Origin: Streptomyces erythrochromogenes
Lineage (GTDB): Bacteria > Actinomycetota > Actinomycetes > Streptomycetales > Streptomycetaceae
NCBI RefSeq assembly: GCF_036170895.1
Contig: NZ_CP108036.1
Location: 5,449,501 to 5,513,500, forward strand
Direction: 5' to 3'
DNA length: 64,000 nt
The notes below the pieces were generated by a model. It saw only the letters and a list, made by a program, of their open reading frames with translations, searched no databases and was not told the DNA's origin. The position numbers and the translations under genes are program-made. Shown here piece after piece: positions 15,341-24,853 of the stretch (its first letter is position 1; each line of letters begins with the position of its first letter).

Positions 15341-16786
15341 ATGACCACCTTCGTGGACCGCGTCGAGCTGCACGTCGCCGCGGGTAACGGAGGCCACGGC
15401 TGCGCCTCCGTTCACCGGGAGAAGTTCAAGCCGCTCGGCGGCCCCGACGGCGGCAACGGCGGCCGTGGCGGCGACGTCATCCTGGTGGTGGAGCAGGCGA
15501 TCACCACCCTGCTGGACTACCACCACAGCCCCCACCGCAAGGCCACCAACGGCAAGCCCGGCGAGGGCGGCAACCGTTCCGGCAAGGACGGCCAGGACCT
15601 GATCCTGCCCGTTCCGGACGGCACCGTCGTCCTCGACAAGCAGGGCAACGTCCTCGCCGACCTCGTCGGCCAGGGCACCACCTACGTGGCCGCCGAGGGC
15701 GGCCGCGGCGGCCTCGGCAACGCCGCGCTCGCCTCCGCCCGCCGCAAGGCCCCCGGCTTCGCGCTCCTCGGCGTCCCCGGCACCACCGGCGACATCGTCC
15801 TGGAGCTCAAGACCGTCGCCGACGTGGCGCTGGTCGGCTTCCCGAGCGCCGGCAAGTCCTCGCTGATCTCGGTGCTCTCCTCCGCCAAGCCGAAGATCGC
15901 GGACTACCCCTTCACCACCCTCGTCCCGAACCTGGGCGTCGTCACCGCCGGCTCGACCGTCTACACGATCGCCGACGTCCCGGGCCTGATCCCCGGCGCC
16001 AGCCAGGGCAGGGGCCTCGGCCTGGAGTTCCTGCGCCACGTCGAGCGCTGCTCGGTGCTCGTGCACGTCCTGGACACGGCCACCCTGGAGACCGACCGCG
16101 ACCCGATCGCCGACCTCGACGTCATCGAGGAGGAGCTCAAGCTCTACGGCGGCGGCCTGGAGAAGCGCCCGCGCCTCGTCGTCCTCAACAAGGTCGACAT
16201 CCCGGACGGCCAGGAGCTCGCCGACATGGTGCGCCCCGACCTGGAGGCGCGCGGCTACAAGGTCTTCGAGGTCTCCGCGGTCGCCCGTACGGGCCTGAAG
16301 GAGCTCTCCTACTTCCTCGCCGAGGTCATCGCCAAGGCCCGCGCCCGCAAGCCGAAGGAGGAGGCGACCCGCATCGTCATCCGCCCGAAGGCCGTGGACG
16401 ACGCCGGCTTCACCGTCGCCTACGACGAGGTCGAGGACGTGTACGTGGTGCGCGGCGAGAAGCCGGAGCGCTGGGTCCGCCAGACCGACTTCAACAACGA
16501 CGAGGCCGTCGGCTACCTGGCCGACCGCCTCAACCGCCTCGGCGTCGAGGACGCGCTCAAGAAGGCCGGCGCGCGCGCCGGTGACGGCGTCGCCATCGGC
16601 TCCGACGAGAACGCGGTCGTCTTCGACTGGGAGCCGACCATGATGGCCGGAGCCGAGATGCTGGGCCGCCGCGGCGAGGACCACCGCATGGAGGCCCCGC
16701 GCCCGGCCACCCAGCGCCGCAAGGAGAAGGAAGCCAAGCGCGGGGACTCGGCGCAGCAGGAGTACGACGAATTCCGGCCGTTCTAG
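15341..16786 (+). CDS. obg: Obg/CgtA GTPase
   Basis: 481 residues from ATG 15341 with GGAGGAA nearby. Domain order: glycine-rich Obg fold (1-160), G domain with G1 [10 protein letters not shown]3 DVPGLIPGA and G4 NKVD, then an OCT domain and an acidic/basic tail. Obg binds the 50S subunit, monitors its maturation and links ribosome assembly to nucleotide signalling; in Streptomyces it also affects differentiation. The long open frame upstream (from 15278) has no ribosome binding site. It follows rplU-rpmA as expected but behind a strong hairpin, so it may have partly independent expression. Confidence 0.96.
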   Translation: MTTFVDRVELHVAAGNGGHGCASVHREKFKPLGGPDGGNGGRGGDVILVVEQAITTLLDYHHSPHRKATNGKPGEGGNRSGKDGQDLILPVPDGTVVLDKQGNVLADLVGQGTTYVAAEGGRGGLGNAALASARRKAPGFALLGVPGTTGDIVLELKTVADVALVGFPSAGKSSLISVLSSAKPKIADYPFTTLVPNLGVVTAGSTVYTIADVPGLIPGASQGRGLGLEFLRHVERCSVLVHVLDTATLETDRDPIADLDVIEEELKLYGGGLEKRPRLVVLNKVDIPDGQELADMVRPDLEARGYKVFEVSAVARTGLKELSYFLAEVIAKARARKPKEEATRIVIRPKAVDDAGFTVAYDEVEDVYVVRGEKPERWVRQTDFNNDEAVGYLADRLNRLGVEDALKKAGARAGDGVAIGSDENAVVFDWEPTMMAGAEMLGRRGEDHRMEAPRPATQRRKEKEAKRGDSAQQEYDEFRPF

Positions 16787-16817
16787 TCCACTCCCGAGGG
16801 AATCTGCCCCGGAGGGT

Positions 16818-16849
16818 TTGAAGGCGTCTTTATGTGGGTCGCCTAGGAT
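16818..16849 (+). promoter_or_regulatory. Promoter of the GT2-galE operon
   Basis: TTGAAG (16818-16823) and TAGGAT (16844-16849) with a 20-bp spacer. The GTG start at 16857 lies seven bases after the -10, implying a leaderless transcript. Confidence 0.5.
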
Positions 16850-16856
16850 CCTCCGG

Positions 16857-18473
16857 GTGAACAGCAGCAACCTCCCCACGGTCTCCGTCGTGGTCATCGC
16901 GTACAACGACGCCGGGCTCGTGGGCGAGGCCGTCTCCTCGGCCCTCGCCCAGGGCCCGGTGGTCACCGAGGTCATCGCGGTGAACGACGCCTCGTCCGAC
17001 GGCACCGCGCGGGTGCTGGACGAACTGGCCTCCGTCCACCCCCGCCTCAAGGTCGTGCACCGGACGGAGAACAGCGGCGGGTGCGGTACCCCGCGCAACG
17101 ACGGGATCGCCGCGGCGTCCGGCCGGTACGTGCTCTTCCTCGACAGCGACGACATCCTGCCGCCGGGCGCGGCGGACGCCCTGGTGCGCACCGCCGAGCG
17201 GCACCGCGCCCCGGTCACCGTCGGCGCGGCCGTGCGGCGCGAGCTGCCCCAGCACCACGACGTGCCGTGGATGCCCGGTCTCTACACCCCCGGCGACGTC
17301 ATCGAGCGCCCGGCGGACCGGCCCGAGCTCGTCCGCGACACCCTCTGCGTCAACAAGCTCTACGAGCGCGCCTTCCTGGAGGAGCACGGCCTGCGCTTCC
17401 CGGACGGCCGGTTCATCTACGAGGACTTCGTCTTCACGTCCCGCGTGCTCGCCGCGGCCCCCCGCATCGCCGTCACCGGCGACCTCGTCTACGTCTGGCA
17501 CGTGCGCCGCAGCGCCGCCCAGGTGTCCATCTCCCTGGACCGCAAGGACGTCGGGAACTGGCGCTCCCGCATCGAGGCCCACCGCACGGCCGCCCGGACC
17601 CTGGCCGCCGCCTCCCCGGTCCTGGGCAGCGCCTGCCACGTGAAGTTCCTCGAGTACGACCTGCGCATGTACCTGCGCGAGCTCGGCCGCGATCCCGAGT
17701 ACCAGGCCGCCTGGTGGACCCTCACCCGCGAGTACGTCGACACCTTCGCCGAGGCCGACGTCGAGGCCGCCGCGGCCCACGCCCGCTGGATCGTCCGGGT
17801 GCTGCGCGCCACCGCGACCCCGCCCGCCGACGTCGAGCGGCTCACCCGCCTGGCCGCCGAACCGCCGCGCCTGCTGCCCCCGTACGCGGTCGGCGCCTCC
17901 GGCGAGCCGGTGTGGAGCGAGGAGCTCCCCGTCGAGCTGGACGGCCTGCCGGCGCTGCCGGTCGGGGAGCTGCCCGTCACCGTCGACGCCGAGCCGGCCG
18001 GCCGCGGCGCCGTCCGGATCCGCGTGCACGACCTCTACGGGCGCCTCGCCGAGGCCGGCCCGCAGACCGCCCGCCTGAGCTTCATGCCCCGCGCCGGAGG
18101 CGAGCCCGTCCTCGCGCGCCCCGTCGAGCTGCTGCCCGACCGGGGCGGCGGCTGGATCGCCGTGCTGCCGTTCCGTCTCGCCGATCTGGCCGTCACCGGC
18201 CGTCGCCAGGGACTGCGCAGGATGCAGGCCTGGAACGTCGGGGTGGGTGTGCAGTGCGCCGACGGGAGCTCGCTGTTCACCTCCCTGCGCCCCCGGGGCC
18301 GGCTGCTCCGCCGTCGGGCGCTGCCCAGCAGCCGGTACGGTGTTCTGCTGGCGCAGCCCTACCGGACGGGGGCCGGCGCCCTCGCGCTGCGCCTCGCGCC
18401 GGGCGCCGAGGGAGCCCTGTACCTCGTGCGCAACCGCCTCCACCGGGCCCGGGCAGCCCGGGGGGCGGGCTGA
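16857..18473 (+). CDS. Glycosyltransferase family 2 protein
   Basis: 538 residues. The N-terminal GT-A domain (about 1-230) begins TVSVVVIAYNDAG and contains NDASSDGT and the DxD-type LDSDD motif, so it transfers a sugar from a nucleotide donor. The C-terminal 250 residues are not a motif-bearing domain I recognise; an Ig-like beta region followed by a basic tail is likely. Start GTG 16857 is chosen because a -10 box lies seven bases upstream and the conserved fold begins here. galE follows after 59 bases, suggesting a UDP-galactose or similar donor. Probably acts in synthesis of a cell-wall glycopolymer together with the opposing operon at 19656-23674. Confidence 0.85.
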   Translation: MNSSNLPTVSVVVIAYNDAGLVGEAVSSALAQGPVVTEVIAVNDASSDGTARVLDELASVHPRLKVVHRTENSGGCGTPRNDGIAAASGRYVLFLDSDDILPPGAADALVRTAERHRAPVTVGAAVRRELPQHHDVPWMPGLYTPGDVIERPADRPELVRDTLCVNKLYERAFLEEHGLRFPDGRFIYEDFVFTSRVLAAAPRIAVTGDLVYVWHVRRSAAQVSISLDRKDVGNWRSRIEAHRTAARTLAAASPVLGSACHVKFLEYDLRMYLRELGRDPEYQAAWWTLTREYVDTFAEADVEAAAAHARWIVRVLRATATPPADVERLTRLAAEPPRLLPPYAVGASGEPVWSEELPVELDGLPALPVGELPVTVDAEPAGRGAVRIRVHDLYGRLAEAGPQTARLSFMPRAGGEPVLARPVELLPDRGGGWIAVLPFRLADLAVTGRRQGLRRMQAWNVGVGVQCADGSSLFTSLRPRGRLLRRRALPSSRYGVLLAQPYRTGAGALALRLAPGAEGALYLVRNRLHRARAARGAG

Positions 18474-18532
18474 ACCCGATGCGCCCCGCTGCGCTTTCCC
18501 CACCGAAGTCGGACAGGACCAAGGAGATACAC

Positions 18533-19546
18533 ATGACGTTTCTGATCACCGGTGGCGCCGGTTACATCGGCGCGCACGTCGTCCGCGCGATGCTGCTCGC
18601 GGGGGAGAAGGTAGTCGTCCTCGACGACCTCTCCACGGGCAAGGAGGACCGCGTCCCGGAGGGCGTCCCGCTGGTGGTCGGCTCCGTCCTGGACCGGCTG
18701 GTGCTGGAGAAGACCCTCCGCGAGCACAAGATCACGGGCTTGGTGCACCTGGCGGGCAAGAAGCAGGTCGGCGAGTCCGTCGAGAAGCCGCTGTACTACT
18801 ACCACGAGAACGTCCACGGCCTGACGGTCCTGCTCCAGGCCGTGGCCGACGCGGGCGTGCGCAACTTCCTCTTCTCCTCCTCCGCCTCCGTGTACGGCAT
18901 GCCCGACGTGGACCTCGTCACCGAGGACACCCCGTGCGCGCCGCTGAGCCCGTACGGCGAGACCAAGCTGGCCGGCGAGTGGCTGGTCCGCGCCGCGGGC
19001 AAGGCGCACGGCATCTCCACCGCCTGCCTGCGCTACTTCAACGTGGCGGGCGCCGCGACCCCGGAGCTCGCGGACACCGGCGTCTGCAACCTGGTCCCGA
19101 TGGTCTTCGAGCGGTACGACGCCGGCCAGGGCGCCAAGATCTTCGGTGACGACTACCCGACGCCGGACGGCACCTGCATCCGCGACTACATCCACGTCGA
19201 GGACCTGGCGGAGGCCCACGTGGCGGCCGCCCGCAAGCTGGCCGAGTGGGCCGCGGCCGAGGACTACAAGGACCTCACCGTCAACATCGGGCGCGGCGAA
19301 GGCGTCTCGGTCGCCGAGATGGTCGAACTCCTGAACAAGGGCACCGGGCACGACTACGCCCCGGTGATCAGTCCGCGCCGTCCCGGCGACCCGGCGAAGG
19401 TCGTGGCCTCCGCCGACCGGATCAACACGGTGCTGGGCTGGCAGGCCCGCCACGACGTCAGCGAGATGGTCACCTCCGCCTGGGCGGGCTGGGAGGCCAA
19501 CAAGGTGGCCCGAGGCGACGCGCACCGCGACGTCCACAAGGCCTGA
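18533..19546 (+). CDS. galE: UDP-glucose 4-epimerase
   Basis: 337 residues of the extended short-chain dehydrogenase family. The NAD-binding glycine motif is GGAGYIG (7-13) and the catalytic pair is Y141/K145 in SPYGETK, with the upstream Ser in SSSASVYG. It interconverts UDP-glucose and UDP-galactose (or the N-acetyl forms) in the cytosol. ATG 18533 has an excellent AAGGAGAT site. Being in a glycosyltransferase operon rather than a gal operon, it probably supplies sugars for wall polymer synthesis. The gene is followed by a 19-bp-stem bidirectional terminator. Confidence 0.93.
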   Translation: MTFLITGGAGYIGAHVVRAMLLAGEKVVVLDDLSTGKEDRVPEGVPLVVGSVLDRLVLEKTLREHKITGLVHLAGKKQVGESVEKPLYYYHENVHGLTVLLQAVADAGVRNFLFSSSASVYGMPDVDLVTEDTPCAPLSPYGETKLAGEWLVRAAGKAHGISTACLRYFNVAGAATPELADTGVCNLVPMVFERYDAGQGAKIFGDDYPTPDGTCIRDYIHVEDLAEAHVAAARKLAEWAAAEDYKDLTVNIGRGEGVSVAEMVELLNKGTGHDYAPVISPRRPGDPAKVVASADRINTVLGWQARHDVSEMVTSAWAGWEANKVARGDAHRDVHKA

Positions 19547-19576
19547 CCGGTCCGGCCGGTTCCCCGGCCGTACGGC

Positions 19577-19618
19577 GAAGCCGCCCGCCCCGGAGGTGTC
19601 CGGGGCGGGCGGCTTCGT
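19577..19618. terminator. Bidirectional terminator between convergent galE and GT4 gene
   Basis: A perfect 19-bp inverted repeat (19577-19595 with 19600-19618) and GGTG loop in the convergent gap. Confidence 0.85.
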
Positions 19619-19655
19619 CGTAACTCGCGTGCGGCACTCGCGTGCGGCCCGGCCG

Positions 19656-20804
19656 TCAGCGCTCCAGGAAGGAGAACAGCTCCTCCCACCGGTCGGTGAT
19701 CTCGGCGCTGGAGTAGCGCTTCACCGAGCGGAAGGCGTTGTCCCCGAGCCGGTCGCGCAGCTCACGGTCGGACATCAGCACGTGCAGGTGTCCGGCGAGC
19801 TCCATCGTGTTGCCCAGCCGGGCCAGGAGCCCGTCCTCGCCGTGCTCGACGATCTCCCGCACGCCCGGCGCGCAGTCGAAGGCGGCCGGAGCCACGCCCG
19901 CCGCCATCGCCTCCAGCAGCGTGATCGGGAAGCCCTCGGCGCGCGAGGCCTGCGCGAAGACCGAGGCCTCCCGCAGCGCGCCGAGCACGTCGTCGGTGCT
20001 GCCCATCCACTCGACACAGTCGTCGAGCCCGAGCGCGGTGCAGTGCGCCCGCAGCGCAGCCTCCTCCACGCCCGCGCCGTAGATGCGCAGGACCCAGTCG
20101 GGGTGGTGCGGCGCCGCGTCGGCCCACGCGTCGAGCAGCAGGTCGACGCCCTTCTCGAAGGCGAGGCGGCCGACGCTGGCCACGACCTTGCCGGTGCGCG
20201 GAGCGGGGGTGTCGGGCATGAAGGGGATCGGGTTCGGCATGCTGCCGACGTTCTCCATGCCCGCCCGGATCCACAGGTCCGCGTCCTCGGGGGTCAGCAC
20301 CAGCAGCCGGTCGACCTCCCGGTAGTGCCGGCGGACCCGCTCGCCGCGGGTCGACTTCTGGCTGGCCTCGAACGACTCGTGGCTCATGCCGACGACGGAC
20401 AGCCCCTTGGTGTCGGCGAGCGCCACCCACTCCATCGCCCAGACCTGGGTGACGATGACGACCCCGCCCGGACGGGCTCCGCGCAGCAGCTCGCTGAGCC
20501 GGTCCGCCTTGACCCGCATCTGCGCCCGCCGGGCCGCCTGACGGCGCCGCTCGGGCGCGTTCAGCCGGCCCTTGATGCCGCGCAGCCGGCGCGCCGACGG
20601 CGGGTGGGCCCCGTACAGCGTGGTCGTCTCGTAGGGCAGGTCCTGGGGCAGCTTCTGCCGGATCTCCTCGGCGACCGGCGCGATGCCGACGATGTGCACC
20701 CTGTGCCCGCGGTCGGTGAACTGCCGGGCCATCTGGTGCGACCAGGTGGTCACGCCGCCGATCTCGTCGACGCTGTTGGAGACGATGAAGATGTCCCGGC
20801 TCAC
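19656..20804 (-). CDS. Glycosyltransferase family 4 protein
   Basis: 382 residues. It has a GT-B fold with an N-terminal acceptor domain beginning DIFIVSNSVDEIGGVTTW and a C-terminal donor domain containing VASVGRLAFEKGVDLLLDAW, IYGAG and the E-x7-E motif EGFPITLLEAMAAG. It should transfer a sugar with retention from a nucleotide sugar. The GTG start at 20804 overlaps the TGA of the upstream gene (GTGA), so the two are translationally coupled and probably act on the same polymer. The sugar cannot be deduced. Convergent with galE. Confidence 0.9.
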   Translation of the reverse strand: MSRDIFIVSNSVDEIGGVTTWSHQMARQFTDRGHRVHIVGIAPVAEEIRQKLPQDLPYETTTLYGAHPPSARRLRGIKGRLNAPERRRQAARRAQMRVKADRLSELLRGARPGGVVIVTQVWAMEWVALADTKGLSVVGMSHESFEASQKSTRGERVRRHYREVDRLLVLTPEDADLWIRAGMENVGSMPNPIPFMPDTPAPRTGKVVASVGRLAFEKGVDLLLDAWADAAPHHPDWVLRIYGAGVEEAALRAHCTALGLDDCVEWMGSTDDVLGALREASVFAQASRAEGFPITLLEAMAAGVAPAAFDCAPGVREIVEHGEDGLLARLGNTMELAGHLHVLMSDRELRDRLGDNAFRSVKRYSSAEITDRWEELFSFLER

Positions 20805-23674
20805 TTGCCGCTCCCGGTGAAGAACTTCTCGACGATCTGGCGGGCCGCGTCCCCGCGGTCGTACTCGCCGAACTCGGTGAGGAAACGCTGCCGCGCCTCC
20901 GCGTACTTGGCGTCCGCCTCCTCGAAGGCCGCCAGCGCCTGCAGGAGTTCGTCCGCGGTGGCCACCACCGGGCCCGGGGCCTTCTCCTTCAGGTCGAAGT
21001 ACGTGCCGCGGATGTCGGTGGCGTACTTCTCGTAGTCGTACGCGAAGAACACCATCGGCCGGTCCAGGACCGCGTAGTCGAACATCACGGACGAGTAGTC
21101 GGTGATGAGTCCGTCGGCGAGGGCCAGCAGCGGGGTGATGTCGTGGTGCCGTGACACGTCGACGACCCGGCCGGCGACCGACGGCGGCAGCGAGACGCTG
21201 TTGAGGTAGTGGGTCCGCACCAGCAGCGTGAAGCGGTCGCCGAGCCGGTCCGCGAACTCCTCCACGTCGAAGGGGAAGGCGAAGCCCTCCACCGCGCCGT
21301 CCGCGCCCGCCCGGAAGGTCGGCGCGTACAGCAGCACCTTCTTGTCCGGGTCGATGCCGAGTTCCGCGGCGAGGGCGCCGCGGACCCGCTCGCCGCTGTC
21401 CGCCTCGGCCCGGTGCGCTTCGACGAGGGCGTCGTTGCGCGGGTAGCCCGTGCGCAGCAGCACCTCGTCGCGCAGCCGGAAGCCCTTGGCGAGGGTGCGG
21501 GCGTCGTGCTCGGAGCGGATCAGGAAGTGGTCGAAACGGTCCACGGCCGCCTGGAAGCGGGCCTGGCCGGCCCGGCCCTGCGCCTTGGTGCGGGGCTCGT
21601 GGAAGCCCATCCGCTTGAGGGCGGAGCCGTGCCAGGTCTGGATGTACGTGGTGCCCGGGCGCTTGGCGAGCGCCAGCGGGAACCCCTGGTTGTCGACCCA
21701 GTACTCGGCCTGGGCGAGGGCGCGCAGGTACTGCCAGCTCCAGCGCTTGACCAGGGTGGCCTCCTTCGGGAAGCCGGTGGGCTTGGCGCCCGCGTACGAC
21801 CAGACCGCCTCGAAGGGCACGCCCTGGCGGACCATCTCCTCGTAGATGGCCTTCGGGCTGTCGCTGTACTGCTTGCCCATGTGGCTCTCGAAGACGACCG
21901 TGCCCTTCTTGACGGGCAGCTTCGAGAAGACCTCGTGGTAGATCTTCACCTTCTGCTCGCCGGAGCCCATGTTCCGGCGGGCCCGCAGCGCCTTGCGCAG
22001 GCCCCGCTTGACCACGCCCGCCGCCTTGCCCTGTATGGCGTTGTTGATCAGCGACTGGGTGCGGACGGCGGCGGCGCCCTCTGCGGTCAGGACGTAGGAG
22101 AGGTTGCCCTTCTTGGTCATCTCCGCCGCGAAGCGGTCGGAGACCAGGCGGGTCAGCCGCGGCCGTACGCGCAGCCGGGCCGCCGAGTCCAGGTCGAGGC
22201 CGCCGACCGAGACGCGGGTGGTGATCCGCTCGCCACCGGCGGTCAGCTTGAGACGGACGTCCCAGACGGCGTCGATGATGCCGAGGGGGCGGACGGTGCC
22301 GCCGATGTCCGCCGTGGTGCGCCACTCGATCGTGTCACCGGCGTGTCGCACGGTTGCCACCGGGAAGCTGAAGGAGCGCACGCCGACCTGCCGGCGGGCC
22401 CGCAGCTCCAGAGTGGCCTTCAGCTCCGCGTCGTCGGCGATGCGGCCCAGCGGGTTCACGACGGTGCCGGACAGCGTGACGGTGCCGCGGCCGTCGTCCT
22501 CGTAGGAGGTGAGGCGGTTGCCCAGGGTGAGGGACGGGAGCGGGGTGGTGTGGAAGCCCTGCTCGGTGACGTCCAGTATCCGGCGGGCCTCGGCGGCGTC
22601 GGGGCCGTCGATGTGCTGCGCGCACCAGTAGACGCGGCCGTCGCGCTCGGCGAGCGGGGAGGTCAGCCGACCCTTGTTGATCATGGCGTCGGCGGCCGGG
22701 AGCAGGTTGTCCCAGTCCTCCTTGCCCAGCAGGTACGCGCAGATCGCCTGGAGGTGGGTGACGTGCTCGTACGCCTCCGGGTCGATGCCGGCGAGGTAGC
22801 CGTTGGCGAGGCCCGCGAACTCCTGGCGGTACTCGTCGCTCAGCAGCGGCAGGTCGCGCAGGTGCAGGACCAGGTCGTGCTTGAGGAACTTGGCGTCCTT
22901 CGCGGACTTGATGTCCGTGTGGCCCTTGGCCGCCAGCAGCTCGTCGACGCGCCGGTGGATCTCCATCCGGTGGACGAAGTTCGCGATCTCGTGGCGCCGG
23001 TTGCTGATCGACTTGGCCGCGGCCTTCTCGACCACGTTCCAGAAGTAGACGTGGTTGGGGATCAGCGTGATGCGCCGGGCCGCCACGTACGCCTGCGCGG
23101 AGAACAGCAGGTCCTCGTAGTGGATGCCGACCGGGAACTCCAGGCCCTGCTCCAGCAGGAACGCGCGCCGGTAGCACTTGTTCGTGGAGAGCGTGTCGTA
23201 GACCAGCAGGTCCGGGAACTCGGTGATCGACTCCAGCGTGCGGGTGCGCGAGTAGATCCAGGGGTACCACTCGGTGGTCTTGCCCCACCGGTTGTCGAGG
23301 TGCACGCGTACGCACATGCCCGAGACCAGGTCGGATCCGGTCCGCTCGGCGGCGGCCAGCATGTTCCGGCAGGCGTTGCGCTCCAGCACGTCGTCGCTGT
23401 CGAGGAACATCACGTACGTTCCGGTGGCCTGCTGGACGCCGTGGTTGCGCGGCGCACCGCAGCCGCCGCTGTTCTGCGGCAGCTGGAAGGCGCGCACCCT
23501 CCCCGGATGCGCGGACTCGAGTTCCTGGGCGACCGCGAAGGAGCGGTCCTGGCTGCAGTCGTCGACGATCACGACCTCGACACCCTGGAGTGTCTGGTCG
23601 AGAACCGACTGGACTGCTGTCGACAGACGCTCTGCGTCGTTGTAGACGATGACGACCACGGAGACGTCGGGCAC
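20801..23674 (-). CDS. Two-domain GT2 / CDP-glycerol glycerophosphotransferase (TagF-like)
   Basis: 957 residues. The N-terminal GT-A domain (about 1-330) has VSVVVIVYNDAERL, DDCSQDRS and LDSDD. A linker with Ig-like character follows (about 380-500). The C-terminal GT-B-type glycerophosphotransferase domain (about 570-950) has WHGSALKRMGFHEPR, GYPRNDAL, LLYAPTFR and ITDYSSVMFDYA, matching TagF-type teichoic acid polymerases. It likely builds a poly(glycosyl-polyol phosphate) chain at the membrane. GTG 23674 is preferred because GAGG lies five bases upstream; GTG 23680 is the alternative. First gene of a two-gene operon transcribed away from the GtrB/GtrA pair. Confidence 0.9.
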   Translation of the reverse strand: MPDVSVVVIVYNDAERLSTAVQSVLDQTLQGVEVVIVDDCSQDRSFAVAQELESAHPGRVRAFQLPQNSGGCGAPRNHGVQQATGTYVMFLDSDDVLERNACRNMLAAAERTGSDLVSGMCVRVHLDNRWGKTTEWYPWIYSRTRTLESITEFPDLLVYDTLSTNKCYRRAFLLEQGLEFPVGIHYEDLLFSAQAYVAARRITLIPNHVYFWNVVEKAAAKSISNRRHEIANFVHRMEIHRRVDELLAAKGHTDIKSAKDAKFLKHDLVLHLRDLPLLSDEYRQEFAGLANGYLAGIDPEAYEHVTHLQAICAYLLGKEDWDNLLPAADAMINKGRLTSPLAERDGRVYWCAQHIDGPDAAEARRILDVTEQGFHTTPLPSLTLGNRLTSYEDDGRGTVTLSGTVVNPLGRIADDAELKATLELRARRQVGVRSFSFPVATVRHAGDTIEWRTTADIGGTVRPLGIIDAVWDVRLKLTAGGERITTRVSVGGLDLDSAARLRVRPRLTRLVSDRFAAEMTKKGNLSYVLTAEGAAAVRTQSLINNAIQGKAAGVVKRGLRKALRARRNMGSGEQKVKIYHEVFSKLPVKKGTVVFESHMGKQYSDSPKAIYEEMVRQGVPFEAVWSYAGAKPTGFPKEATLVKRWSWQYLRALAQAEYWVDNQGFPLALAKRPGTTYIQTWHGSALKRMGFHEPRTKAQGRAGQARFQAAVDRFDHFLIRSEHDARTLAKGFRLRDEVLLRTGYPRNDALVEAHRAEADSGERVRGALAAELGIDPDKKVLLYAPTFRAGADGAVEGFAFPFDVEEFADRLGDRFTLLVRTHYLNSVSLPPSVAGRVVDVSRHHDITPLLALADGLITDYSSVMFDYAVLDRPMVFFAYDYEKYATDIRGTYFDLKEKAPGPVVATADELLQALAAFEEADAKYAEARQRFLTEFGEYDRGDAARQIVEKFFTGSGK

Positions 23675-23726
23675 GTGCACCTCGATCCCTTCGTTTCGTT
23701 CCGCTCATTCCGCTTATCCCGTCAAA

Positions 23727-23772
23727 GCTACCGTGTGCCGCCCTCGGCTCAGGCAGGGCGACTCTCGGTAGC
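23727..23772. promoter_or_regulatory. 46-bp perfect-symmetry dyad in divergent promoter region
   Basis: GCTACCG (23727-23733) and CGGTAGC (23766-23772) form outer arms, CGCCCT (23739-23744) and AGGGCG (23755-23760) inner arms, with equal 5-bp spacers and one common axis. The left arm overlaps a -10-like TAGCTT on the minus strand; the right arm abuts the plus-strand promoter. Candidate operator controlling both operons. Confidence 0.5.
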
Positions 23773-23783
23773 CGCTCGCCGTG

Positions 23784-23789
23784 CATACT
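23784..23789 (+). promoter_or_regulatory. -10 element (CATACT) for the GtrB/GtrA operon
   Basis: CATACT within GTGCATACTTC, 68 bases before the GT start; no -35 consensus is visible, and the dyad at 23727-23772 occupies that position. Confidence 0.45.
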
Positions 23790-23857
23790 TCTAAGGAAGA
23801 GGTGAGAGGCGGGTCCGGTCGCCACAATCACCCGTTCGGATCCAGCAGGAAGTGTTC

Positions 23858-24853
23858 ATGACGAAGCTGTCCGTAGTTGTCCCTTGCTACAACGAAGAAG
23901 CCGTCATCGACAGCTTCGACGTGGAGATCCGCAGGGTCCTGGACGCCCTGCCCGTCGAGTACGAGGTCTGCTACGTCGACGACGGCAGCCGCGACGGGAC
24001 CCTCGACAAGCTCCGGAAGATCGCCGCGGAACACGGCGAGCGCACCCGCTACGTCTCCTTCAGCCGCAACTTCGGCAAGGAGGCCGGCATGCTCGCCGGC
24101 CTGCGCGAGGCCACCGGCGACGCCGTCGTGATCATGGACGCCGACCTCCAGCACCCGCCGGAGCTCATCGCGACCATGCTGGAGCACTACCGGCAGGGCC
24201 ACGACCAGATCATCGCCCGCCGCACCCGCGAGGGCGACAAGAAGGTGCGCTCCGCGCTCAGCCGCCTCTACTACCGGGGCGTGAACCGCTGGGTCGACGT
24301 CGAGCTCACCGACGGCGTCGGCGACTTCCGGATGCTGTCCCGCCCCGCCGTGGACGCCCTGCTGTCCCTGCCGGAGTACAACCGCTTCTCCAAGGGCCTG
24401 TTCTCCTGGATCGGCTTCGACACCGTCCACTTCGACTACCGCAACGCGCAGCGCGAGGCCGGCGAGACCAAGTGGAAGTTCGGCGCCCTGCTGAACTACG
24501 GCATGGACGGCCTGATCTCCTTCAACAACCGGCCGCTGCGGATCGGCATCTGGTTCGGCGTGTCGCTGGTCGCCCTGACCGGCCTCTACGCGCTGTGGAT
24601 CACCGCCATGGCGATCACCAACGGCGTGGACGCGCCGGGCTACGTCACCCTGGTGGCCATCATCACGGGCCTGGGCGGCGTACAGCTGATCATGCTGGGC
24701 CTCGTCGGCGAGTACATCGGCCGCATCTACTACGAGACCAAGCGCCGGCCGCACTTCCTGGTGAAGGAGTCGCACGGCTCCGATCCCGCCCCGAGGACCG
24801 CGGGCGTCACCCCGGCGGCGGAGCCGACGATCGTGGAGCGCAGCGCCCGATGA
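23858..24853 (+). CDS. Polyprenyl-phosphate glycosyltransferase (GtrB/DPM1-like GT2)
   Basis: 331 residues. The GT-A domain (1-230) has LSVVVPCYNEE and the metal-binding MDADLQHPPE. Two C-terminal membrane helices follow (about 230-250 and 265-290), typical of dolichol/undecaprenyl-phosphate mannosyl- or glucosyltransferases. It would charge the lipid carrier with a sugar on the cytosolic face. ATG 23858 has AGGA seven bases upstream; the in-frame GTG 23852 overlaps that site. The stop overlaps the ATG of the GtrA-like gene (ATGA), indicating coupling. Transcribed divergently from the TagF-like operon. Confidence 0.9.
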   Translation: MTKLSVVVPCYNEEAVIDSFDVEIRRVLDALPVEYEVCYVDDGSRDGTLDKLRKIAAEHGERTRYVSFSRNFGKEAGMLAGLREATGDAVVIMDADLQHPPELIATMLEHYRQGHDQIIARRTREGDKKVRSALSRLYYRGVNRWVDVELTDGVGDFRMLSRPAVDALLSLPEYNRFSKGLFSWIGFDTVHFDYRNAQREAGETKWKFGALLNYGMDGLISFNNRPLRIGIWFGVSLVALTGLYALWITAMAITNGVDAPGYVTLVAIITGLGGVQLIMLGLVGEYIGRIYYETKRRPHFLVKESHGSDPAPRTAGVTPAAEPTIVERSAR

